A DNA stretch of 64,000 nucleotides, from positions 1 through 64,000 of the forward strand of contig OZ017761.1 of assembly GCA_963969365.1 (NCBI GenBank), given 5' to 3'. This document shows positions 1 to 9,700 of the stretch, piece by piece. The notes below the pieces were generated by a model. The model saw nothing but the letters and a program-made list of their open reading frames with translations. It did not search any database and was not told the DNA's origin. A program made the translations under genes and the position numbers. Within the stretch, counting starts at the first letter, position 1. Each line of letters starts with the position of its first letter. This DNA is from Asterochloris sp. CNOR1. Lineage: Eukaryota > Chlorophyta > Trebouxiophyceae > Trebouxiales > Trebouxiaceae.

Positions 1-452
1 CCCTAAACCCTAAACCCTAAACCCTAAACCCTAAACCCTAAACCCTAAACCCTAAACCCTAAACCCTAAACCCTAAACCCTAAACCCTAAACCCTAAACC
101 CTAAACCCTAAACCCTAAACCCTAAACCCTAAACCCTAAACCCTAAACCCTAAACCCTAAACCCTAAACCCTAAACCCTAAACCCTAAACCCTAAACCCT
201 AAACCCTAAACCCTAAACCCTAAACCCTAAACCCTAAACCCTAAACCCTAAACCCTAAACCCTAAACCCTAAACCCTAAACCCTAAACCCTAAACCCTGA
301 ACCCTAAACCCTAAACCCTAAACCCTAAACCCAAACCCTAACCCTAAACCCTAAACCCCAAAACCCTGAACCCTAAACCCCTAACCCTAAACCCCTAACC
401 CTAAACCCTAAACCCCAAAAACCTGAACCCTAAACCCTAAACCCTAAACCCC
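1..452. repeat. Telomere, plant-type CCCTAAA repeats
   Basis: The first 294 bases are 42 uninterrupted CCCTAAA units (TTTAGGG on the other strand, the Arabidopsis-type telomere repeat that is also common in green algae). From 295 the array degenerates, with CCCTGAA, CCCAAA, CCCCAAAA and CCCCTAA variants up to about 452. The C-rich strand reading inward at position 1 means this is a true left chromosome end with an exact distal block and a proximal variant block. Confidence 0.98.
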
Positions 453-465
453 ACTGTCATGGTCC

Positions 466-1060
466 ATGTTGATGCAGCCCCTTCTCACCGCAGCATGGTG
501 GTCTAGCATCAGACTGTTGTGCACAAGCTTTGTGCCTGAGCCAATCCACAAAAAAATGTTGCTGCAATGTACTCATTGAATTTGCACAAGACCAGCATGC
601 CTTCTCCTCCCACTGCCCTGGGTCCATGCTGCTGCAAGTGCTCCTCACCACAGCCTGGTGGTCTAGCGTTATGCTGCTGTGCACAGGCATGGTGCCTGAG
701 TCAATCTGCAGCAAAATGTGCCTGCAAAGTAAACATCGAAGCTGCACAGGAGCAGCAGCCCTTCTCCTCCACTGCCCTGGTCCATGCTGCTGCAAATGAT
801 GCTCACCACTACATGATACTGCAAGAAAGATGCTGCTGTGCAAACGCTTGGTGCCTGCATGCAAAGTCTAAAAACTAGGCCACCTTGGCGATGCGCCACT
901 TTTCTCACCGCCCTGGTTTGTGCTGCTGCAAATGCTCCTTACCACTGCATGGTAATGCAAGAACCATGCTGCTGTGCAAATGCTTGGTGCCTGCATGCAA
1001 AGTTTATTATCTTGGCCACCTTGGTACTGCGCACTTTGTGAGGTTGCAGCAAGCAGCCGC
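466..1060. repeat. Subtelomeric degenerate tandem repeat, about 135-160 bp units
   Basis: At least four diverged units follow the telomere, beginning near 466, 627, 784 and 919. Each starts with a TGCTGCTGCAA-like stretch, then CTCACCAC, then a GCTGCTGTGCA block and a TTGGTGCCTG block, and ends before CTGCCCTGGT. Short overlapping frames occur on both strands but none looks like a protein. A shorter echo of the unit end (CACTGCCCTGGTCCA) is seen near 1256. From about 1060 to 1727 I see no convincing gene or further repeat. Confidence 0.7.
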
Positions 1061-1727
1061 GTGCGCTGCCCCGCCGCGCTCTTGTGCCTCCTGCTTGTGT
1101 TTGGGCTGCTGCTGTCTTCCCTACACACTGGTCAGGTTGCATGAGGGGCAACACCATGCCGTGCTCATACTTGGTGCTTCAATTGGTTCACTGCACAAGT
1201 TGCACTGCAGTTTCTGGGTAAAAAGTGAGCATGCAATTAGCAGCCCATCTCTTCCCACTGCCCTGGTCCAGTGCTGCATGGCCATATATGGATGTAGCAA
1301 CAACGTCCAGCCATGAAGGAATTCACAGCAGCAAGGAGGCATGCTCACTCCACCCTGCGTTGGCATAGCCGCAGCCACAGCAAGGCAGGACAGGGGCCAC
1401 TACAGATGTTGTCAGCATTGCATGAGCGCACAAATGTGGCCAAAGTGCAGCAGATGTCACGTCTCTGTCATGGTCAGGCCCTTGCCCTGGTTTGAGACAG
1501 GTTGCCCTTGGTCTTGCAACCTTGGTCCAGAGCTGCTGCTCAGACGGCCACACCCTTGTGATGCGGCAGCTCGCATTGAAAGCAGTGCTTTGCCCAGCGC
1601 TCTGTTGTGCAGCTTGCAGCCATTTGACAAGTCTGTGGCATGCATCCCTTGTCCACGCTGGCTGGCGGGCCCCGACCATGTGGCACCTTGCAAGCTGTGG
1701 ACGCCATGAAAGATTCATCACTGAAGT

Positions 1728-2374
1728 TCAGCTGTGATGTTCCAACCACCGAACCACTTCACGCACATCTGAATTTGATGGGAAAATTGGGTAAAAGCAC
1801 TTTGCAATAGTGTTGTCTTGTATGATGATCGTCAGGCGCTTGACGAGCTCTCCCACACCCTCAACTGAAAAGGTTGGAAGCTGCAAAGCCCTTGTCAGTT
1901 TCAGGTCATGGTCACTCAGGAGAGGGTATGGCAGCTGCAAACGTTGTGTTGCTTCTGACTGGTAGGCTGTGGTCTGGGTGGACAATCCGTACACTTGTAC
2001 ACCATGCTTTGTCAGATCAGCATGTCTGTCCTTGTAGCTGCATGCCTGGGGAGTGCAACCTGTAGAACAACAGTGCTTCTGTCATTGCAAAGCAATCTCA
2101 TAGGCCAGCCCAGCTCATCTTCAATGGAGCATGTTGTACCTCTTGCACCTGGGATCTCATCCCAACCCTCAGGCAGATCTTCACCCGGTCGCCCCGTCCT
2201 TGGATAGCAAAAGACCACCACTGATCCTCTCTGTTTGGTGATATCAACAAAGGAGCCATCAGTTGATGGTAAGGACACACTGGGGACCGTGCTGCCTTCA
2301 AGATGGGCGCAAGCGCCATCATCTACAGGCCGAGGCAGATCTGCTGGAGTTGAGAAGTAGTCCTGAGCAGCCAT
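1728..2374 (-). CDS. Bacterial-type peroxiredoxin (thiol peroxidase), two exons
   Basis: Predicted to reduce hydroperoxides through a reactive cysteine in a thioredoxin fold. Exons are 2140..2374 and 1728..2059 on the minus strand; the 80-bp intron has GT/AG ends and splits the Gly codon just before the active site. The joined frame is 188 residues with a stop at 1728. Seen directly: a TGRPGE-type loop near residues 60-65, ARG-CTPQAC (peroxidatic Cys80, second Cys85, a C-x4-C pair as in PrxQ/BCP-like atypical 2-Cys enzymes), VYGLSTQ, and LPYPLLSDHDLKLTRAL followed by LPTF. The combination is that of bacterial redoxin-family proteins rather than plant plastid Prx, so bacterial ancestry is inferred. 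I chose the ATG at 2374 because the protein family starts close to that point; an upstream in-frame ATG at 2404 would add ten residues. No clear targeting peptide. It is the gene nearest the telomere. Confidence 0.85.
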
Positions 2375-2743
2375 GTGCCGGGTAGTACGTAGAACGACTA
2401 ACAACTATTCCTGACAGGTCAAAGTCAACACTGAAAAGCTGGTCATGGACCTGAGCCACAGATGGCTCAGGGCTGCAACCTGCCATGATTGGTCATGGAC
2501 AGGATCTGGCCTGCTGGACGTGCCAAGCGGAGTGCAGTGGCTTTCATCACGTCTGAAGCTTGCTTTTAACGGCGCATATGCAATTGAGTCACACAAGCAA
2601 TTGATCTGCAGGTCGGCATCACGTTGCAGGGTTAAACACAGGGGCTTGCAAGCATGCCTTATACTGTAGCACCACACACTCGGCGTTTGGGTCTAGCACA
2701 TGGCAGTCAAAAGCGCTAGGATTGCAGCACAGTGCAAAGGAGT

Positions 2744-4681
2744 TCAGATCTCTTCAAACTCATCATCACTGCAACGGCAGACAGCAGCCATGTCCTCATC
2801 CTCATCGCTGAACGCAGAGTCCTCTGGCAGGAACAGCTGCCCGTCAGCCATCTCCTCATCCTGACTGCCACCCCGGATGACAGGGGACATGCGCACAAGC
2901 GGCACGGTCTGCTTATTCTGCAGCTCAGGGGCCACCGCACTTTGCACTGCATGAGACCGCTGCGGCTTCTGTCCAGGTGGTGCTTGGGTCTGCTGTGCCG
3001 TTGCCACTGGCAAGGGATGGGAGATGGCTGGTGGGGCACTGGCAGCTGTGGTGTCCCGCCCCTCGTCGGCGCTGCTGTTTGAGTCTGAGCTGGTGCTGCT
3101 GTCGCTGCTGCTTGTGCTGTTGCTGTCAACGGGGCTCCCTGGCATATCTGCTGGTTGCGAGAAAAAGAGGTCCTGCAAAATAGAAGATCCTAAACACCAC
3201 ATGCTGCACATATGCATGGGAGCCAGGGTGTCAATGATGTTCTAAGCAAGAGTCAGCGAGTGCGCCTGCAATCGCAAATGGTTATGGCATGTCAGCAGGA
3301 GCAAAAAGGTGCAAGATGGTGGCTTCAAATCTGAAAAAGACCACAGGCATATAGCAAGCATGTCCCAGGTCACCTCCATTTCATTCTCTGCTTCTGGCAC
3401 CGGCTGTGCGGTTGCTGCGGGGCGTTTCGTCTGGAGCTGCGCCCTGACCACCTGCAAACGAAAGGCATGTCTTGTGCTGCCACATGCAAGGGGCGGGTTT
3501 CTCTGTTGCGGGATGCAGCATGTGGTCCAGTGCCCTGATATCTGCAACAAAGCGGGCACCAGGTGTGCTATTGCACTCAACATCTGATGGTGCAGGCTTG
3601 CACAATCTCATTGTGCGAACATCACCTGACACAGCGCTGCTGCCTCTGCAGCACGACAGAGGGCATATGTCTGCTCCCAACTTCTAGGTCAGCCTGAAAA
3701 TGAAGTACTGCTGCCCTTGGAGCATGGTAGAGAGGACATATACGGTGCTATGGGTGTGCACAACCTGCCTTTGGCTACTGTTTGCACAGTAAAGACGATT
3801 GCCTATGCTCTTTGCAGGGGCAAGCGTGAAAGCTGGTGGTTCACACCCTGGAGATGACTCTTGCGCCCTGGTGCAAAAGCCTCAATCGGCTCAATGCTGA
3901 TGTGCAGATGCCAGGCACCTGTCAGACAGATGCTCACTGCCCGCAACAACCCCCACCTGCTCTCCACGTCGAGCCTGCTCGGCAGGCCGCTCCTGTTGCT
4001 GATGCTGATGCACGTGAGCTGGCTGAGCTTCAGGCCTGGCAGCCTTTGGGGGCATGGCGGCGCCCTGCAAATATAGCATGGGGCAGAGGTTGCCAACAGC
4101 TTTGCCTTGCTTACTTTCTGCAACAATGACTTGGGGGGGGCACTGGTTCATGAGCCTCTGCTCCTGAGCATGCTGATCAAATGCAAAATGCACTCTCTTG
4201 AGCCATGAGACAACTTGCTTGCATGGCTGCCAAACAAGTGAATGAGATGCTCTACCACATGGATTCACGTTGATGGTTCGACAAGCCATGAGCTGGCAAG
4301 CAATGAGGAGCGTCATAATGCCACATAAAATCCCACCTGCTTTGGCGGCAAGATGGCGTGCTCCTGCCTGTGCTGTGATCCTGCCCCTGCTGCCTCTTGC
4401 AGAACCCCCATCTGTGCCTGAGATTGGCCCCGCCGGGGGCGCTGTTGCTGCTCGCCGCCACGCTCGCTGCCGCCCTGCACAGCGCCTTGCAGCTCTGCTC
4501 CTGCCTCCCCCGCGGTCCCCCTGTGGGGCTGTCGCCCAGACTGCTGCTGCTCGCTGCTGCTGCGCGAAGTGGGGCGCTGCAGGTGCATGTCGAATTCCTC
4601 TGACATGCGCTGGGGCGCTGGAGAGGGAGACTGGCTGCGTATGCGCTGCGCAGCAGAATGAGGTTTGACCCCTGGCTGCAT
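2744..4681 (-). CDS. Unrecognised low-complexity protein with acidic C-terminal tail
   Basis: I do not recognise this protein. Supported exons on the minus strand: 4337..4681 (115 codons, starts MQPGVKPHS, Ser/Gln/Arg-rich), 3957..4064 (36 codons, His/Gln/Arg-rich, all phase 0), an exon ending ENEME just upstream of a GTGACC donor near 3380, and the last exon 2744..3172. The last exon encodes a Ser/Asp-rich segment, then FLPEDSAFSDEDED and a final DDEFEEI before the stop. Phases agree between the ENEME exon and the last exon. The part between 3380 and 3957 is unresolved: an exon reading ADIRALDHMLHP is attractive but its phase does not join cleanly. An acidic, Ser-rich tail is often seen in nuclear proteins, but no function can be given. 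The gene runs in the same direction as the peroxiredoxin, 370 bp upstream of it. Confidence 0.45.
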
Positions 4682-5763
4682 GGTGCCGTTCGCCTTGCCA
4701 ATGCCGGTCTGCTTTGCGTACCTGCAGCAGGGGCTGTAAATGTCAGGAATTGGTGTAGCCTGAAGCAGGCAGGCATGTCAAGTGTCACGATGCCAGCAAC
4801 ACGTCAAGTACTCTGCGATGCCTGCAACAGAGGCAGGCCAAGGGAGAGGGGATGCTTGCTTGGTGCCTGCAGTGCGGCCGCAACAACAGTGCATTTTGGT
4901 GTGCTGGCAGAAGGCGCAGCAATGTGTGAGCATTCTGGATGCTGTCGCACAGTGCCTGGCATTTTTTCTGCGGCACACCGCCTCACATGCCCAGCGGCAG
5001 GGTAGGCAAATGATGCAATCGTCAGCACGTAGGCACGTCAGGCAATCCCTCACGCCTGCTGCAGGGCCACTCTATTTGTTGTATCACTGCAATTTGCCCG
5101 CTCAGGCTAAATTAGCCTGAGTTTTGGCTGCTGGCTGCATGGTGCTCGCCACTCGGCCTGCGCCAGACTGGACCACCATGCGGTAGCAGCACGCGACTAT
5201 CAGCAAGCAGTCAGGTCAAGTGGCATGCAACGCCTGCAGCAAGCCACTTGCTTGCAGCCAGTGGAGGGACCCAGGGACCCAGCTGCCAACTGCATGTCAT
5301 CTGTGTATGGCACCAGACTGTTTCATGTCCAGCAGAAGTGGCAGGCTGCTCAGCAAGAGGTGGCATTGCAGGTCTACTTAGTGGTCCTTGAGAGCAGAGC
5401 ATGAAGGCACTGGAGGCACAGCAACAGGCACGGCTGCCATGAACTGCTTCAAAAGTCTGCAGCAGGCGCAGATTGGCTTGGGTTCTCAGCTGCCGTTGAG
5501 CAATTTGCTATCACTCACAGACATTGGGGATGCAATGAGGACTGGCGACTGGCGGGCCCGCATGTATCTATGCAGAAGAGCCTCCTGCTGCCCAGATTGG
5601 CACAGCTTCATCAAGCGACACAGCCTGCGCCTTCTTGACCTGTAGGGCCAGCGGCCTCAGTGCTAGGCAGCCCCAGGAATGCAGCTGCAGAGACCAGGAA
5701 ACTACATGCTTCACCTGCCCTTGTTACGAGGAAATGGCATAGCTGCAGACTGCAGAGTTCTGC
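4682..5763. other. Intergenic stretch without a supported gene
   Basis: Between the start of the acidic-tail gene and the end of the EAF-like gene I find only short frames on both strands. One minus-strand segment around 5450-5650 has a possible acceptor and a short open frame that could be an extra 3' exon of the EAF-like gene, but it has no recognisable motif. No repeat or RNA gene was seen. Confidence 0.4.
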
Positions 5764-6420
5764 CTACCTCACTTGACGATGTGTAGGCTGGCTGGCTTCA
5801 GCTGCACAGACTTGAGACTTCCTTTTACCGTACCCCAACCTCGTGCACAACGCCCCAAAGTGGCATGGCTGCACGCTGCAGAGACCTGTCCTGCCTGACC
5901 TGGACATGTGTAGCGCAGCAGCAGCGGCTGCTTTAGAGGAGTGCTTGATCAGGTGACGGCCTGCCATTGTGCAGTGTGCAAAAATTGGCATGGCTCCACA
6001 TTGCAGAGTCTCCCCTGCCTTACTTGGCATTATGTACAGTGGCCGACAGGAGCTCCAGGCGCCAGTGGTGCCCATCAAAAATGGCCACGCACTCCAGATC
6101 ATCTTTGGTCGGATCAACATGCCCCTTGAACAGCAGCTCTGGCCGGCCAGGGTCCTTGTTGGCCATGAACAGCTCCATCTGCAGCAGAGCAATTGAGAGT
6201 CAGGTGCTTGGATGGCGACCACCTGCCTGACTGGGCTCACTGAACACCTGCTACATACCCCTCCATCTTGTGCAACATCCAGCCGTGCAGGGTCCTTCCT
6301 ACTGGCTGATTGAGGCATGAAAGGGAATCGCAAGCTGCAGAACTGACTGTCATGCTGCCTGCCCAGGATGCTTGATCCGAGCCTCAAGGGGTACTCCTGA
6401 CCTGTCTCTGGTCTCATCAT
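5764..6420 (-). CDS. EAF-like transcription elongation factor (ELL-associated factor N-terminal domain)
   Basis: EAF proteins bind ELL and support RNA polymerase II elongation in the nucleus. Exons: 6259..6420 (54 codons, phase 0) and 6024..6178 (phase 2 out). Together they encode EYPLRLGSSILG, then FCSLRFPFMPQSAS, a Pro/Leu segment, and then ELLFKGHVDPTKDDLE followed by CVAIFDG..WRLELLSATVHN. This order (L.LG.S, FC.LR..F.P.S, F.G, V.FDG..RLE.L) matches the EAF N-terminal domain of plants and animals. The start at 6420 is the first ATG of the open exon. The 3' end is uncertain: joining to 5764..5875 closes a 142-residue frame but that tail shows no conserved motif, so the last exon may be wrong. 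The gene starts 320 bp from the divergent nucleoporin gene. Confidence 0.7.
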   Translation of the reverse strand: MMRPETGQEYPLRLGSSILGRQHDSQFCSLRFPFMPQSASRKDPARLDVAQDGGVCSRCSVSPVRQVVAIQAPDSQLLCCRWSCSWPTRTLAGQSCCSRGMLIRPKMIWSAWPFLMGTTGAWSSCRPLYIMPSKAGETLQCGAMPIFAHCTMAGRHLIKHSSKAAAAAALHMSRSGRTGLCSVQPCHFGALCTRLGYGKRKSQVCAAEASQPTHRQVR

Positions 6421-6739
6421 GCTGCTGCTGACTGAACTTGTGTCTAGGTCATGCCCCTTGCCTTCTTGCTTGTTTCACAGCATGGCTGCAATTTACAGCG
6501 AAGGCAGCACAGTGGCCACAAGAGGGCCAGGAAAGGCCGGAAGTGCTGATCTTCAGACCTGCGATGGATGCATGTTGATATCAACACTCTGAATAGCAAT
6601 GTGACGAACTGAGAGGCAGAAAAACAACACTCTGAGCAACTTGCAGAAGCGGTTGGCTTGCATTAAAACTGAGAGCTCGCTGCATTGAGCTACTTATATT
6701 GAAACTGCCTGGTGCTGCACAGGTTGTTTTCAATCTCAC
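6421..6739. promoter_or_regulatory. Divergent promoter interval, EAF-like / FG nucleoporin
   Basis: 319 bp separate the two start codons of head-to-head genes. Both promoters and 5' UTRs must lie here unless untranslated exons exist upstream. I see no TATA box at a typical distance from either start. The role is inferred from gene layout only. Confidence 0.5.
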
Positions 6740-9700
6740 ATGGAGGTGACAGACTTGGAAGACCAAGATGGAGACACATTGCTGCACTATCGCAAGCTTG
6801 GATGTGCCACGCTGCCCGCACAGCCTGCTGCTGTCCCCCTGGCGGTGGCAGGTCGGTCAGGCATTACCCTGCTGTGCACCACGCAAGGTGAGCAGGGGTG
6901 AGGGACATAGAGGCCAGCTTTCAGCTGTCCCAGATAAACCTCAGAGGACAACACACAAACAAAAAGCGAACTGAAGCCCTCAGCTCAGCCGGGGGTTAGC
7001 GCATGGGCCTTGCTGTCAGGCTTGTATGCAGCACGTCAGCTAGTCGGTAAAGCGGTCGTTGGTAAAGCCAGTGAGGTTGCTAGTTGCAGCTAGCCTTGCT
7101 TGGCACCCATCAGGATTCGCAATCCCACTGAAGCTGAGGCAGACAAGCCACTGCCTGCAGGATTGCTGGCAGTCCAGAGCTCTTCCATGATTGACCAAAT
7201 GCGGGAGCGTGACAGGTGAGCACCATTATGCATATGTTGTTTGCGCATTTACTGCTTGCCACTCTGCAGCAATCATGCCTGGCATTGCAATGCTGCAAGC
7301 AAGATGCCGTGAGACTTGCAGCACTCTTCACTGTGAAGAGCACCCTCAGCTGCTTATCTCTATTTGCCCTTTGCAGCCCTGTCCAGCCAGCGGCGGAGCT
7401 GCCCCTGCCTGGCGCCTGCGGGGTGGCCATTAGCGCAGATGAGGGCTTGGTGGCTGCCTGGACGGAGGCAGAGGTGCATGTTTTCACCCTGCACGGCCTC
7501 CTACATCACGGGCCTCAGCTGCGCCGGCAGGTCTGGAGCGTGACTGGAGCAATTCAGGTATGACAGTTTTGTTGTCTATTGAGGCAGAAAGGCCCATCTG
7601 TGCAACCCCTCACTTGACAGGTCCTCAGCTGCTCGACTTTGTGAAGCATGGTCTGAGCCACACGCGTGCAGTGCCTGCTGCCAACAGCAAATTCGTTCCC
7701 TAGATGGGTTCAAGCAGGTCAGCTTGCTGGCTGCCCAGGCATGCAAGGAGAGCCAAGTGCTGTGTCATCCCACACCAAAGCTGAACGGGGCAGCAGCAAA
7801 GCGCATTTGTGTTTTTTGTATGCCTTTGCAGACTTGCCTCAAGCAGTTGGTAAGATACACTTGGAAGCAGGTGAAGCAGCAGGGTGCTGCAGCCTGTGAA
7901 TTGGTCTGTAGTCAACTGCAAGATAGTGTGGCCGCACCTGTGTCCATGTCTCCCTTTGTGAGTAAGAATCTGGTACTACCCTCTCTGCGTATTTTGGGCA
8001 GAAGATGCCATGTCTCAAGGGCAATTGAGTGGAGCCAACTTGGTCTTCGCTACCGCAGACAAAAGCAAGCATTTCCCTTCAGGTCTTGCTGCGGCAGCAG
8101 TCGCCCCAAGCAGCCATCGTGACCCGACAGCAGCAGCTGCTGCTGGCCGCGGTAGAGGATCAGACGCTTGTGCCCCATAAGGGGCCAGTTGTGGCTGCAG
8201 CATGGTCCCTGGATGGGCAGAGGTTGGCTTTGATGGACCAGCAGACTGTGAGAACAGCTGAGGTGCTCTCAGATGGCACATTGGACACCTCAGAAGGCCT
8301 AACGTTTGAGCCGGCATCACAGGTGAGGTTCCCATACCATGTCATGCTCGTTGCATGTGTTTAGACTTACGGAACAGGTCAGACCAGCCTTTGCTCTTCT
8401 GGGTGCTGTGTGCCCAGGATAGCTCCACCCAAGGCAGGCTGAGCACTGCAGGTCCATGTATCTGCTGCCCCTGCACAGGGTTGCATGTATATGCTGATAC
8501 AGTGCCCACTCAAGCTGCGCACTGCATGCTTATTTCGCGCTTGTGCAAGGGCAGGACTGCAACAATAAGAAACCTGCAGACATGCCCTGACAAATCAGCT
8601 TCTGCCTTTGCCTGTGCAGGAGTGTGAGTTGAGACTTCATAGCATTGGCTGGCTTGACAGCACCAACCTGCTGCTGTCTGGGGACGATGTGGACGAGCCT
8701 GGAAAATCTGTTCTGCTGCTGGCTTCCTGGGACGGCACACCTGGTGGCGGCCTGCACCTGCAGGAGCAGTTTGGGCGCGAGCCTGGGGTTGCAGAGCCCA
8801 GCCAGGGGCCTGCAATGCACTTGGCAATCGTGCCTGAGTGGCACTTTGCGTTCAACAGCGATGCCAGGCTTGAGACGGCCTTTGTTTATGCACTAGGTGG
8901 GCTGTTGTGCCGAGTAACTCGGTTGCTGAGCACAGCAGTGCAGTATCCAGCATGTCTCTTGCATGCATATGATGAGATCCTGTGCCAAGCCTTCACTCAC
9001 CACATGCACAGCTGTGTGCTGTTTCAGCTGTGTGATTTCTCACAAAGTTCTATGTCAGCATAGGCTACGACCTTGATATGCCTGCAGACTTTACACCTGG
9101 GAGCCCAACAAACCTCACGGTCTCAGACACGCCTTATGTAGGAGAAGTGAAAAGCCCCAGCAGGGTTGCAGGTGGGCGCACCTCAGCTGTGCTGCCGGTC
9201 TGCCCACTGTTGCTGCTATGCTCAGTCAGAGGCAGCAAAGATGTGCAGCCCCCCTATAACCTTCGGGTGCCAGCCAAAAACAATCGAGCTGCTGCCTGCA
9301 GGGCTGGGCATTGACCTCACCTATGACAAGAAGCTGTCCCACCCTACAGAACCAGACATTGGCAACATCAAACCAATGCCAGTTCTGCTGATTGTCTCCC
9401 AGGACAGGGCTGTGCGCAGCTGGCAGCTTTGCAACTTAAGTAGGTTTCCTATTGTCAACCCAAGCCTGCTGTACAGCATTTCTTGCAAACTTCCTGGCCC
9501 CGCACATCATGATCCTGGGCATGCTGCTAGCTGCCTCTGCCGTGGGACAACCTGGCTGCTGCAAGCATGACAGGCATGCCGCAGGGCAAGTGTAGTCTGG
9601 CCTTCATGTTACTGATGTCATTGATCTGCGGGTGCAGAGGAGAGTGCGCCAGGCGCCGTCCATGCACCCCGTGCCATTCCTCAGCTTGGACTTCTGCTTA

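Noticed and set aside
457-908. Overlapping open frames of 80-135 codons next to the telomere
   Set aside because: They occur on both strands of a degenerate tandem repeat, are low in complexity (Cys/Gln/His-rich), and have no splice or motif support.
5388-5645. Plus-strand frame of 85 codons
   Set aside because: Single short frame without conserved motif; no flanking exons in phase.
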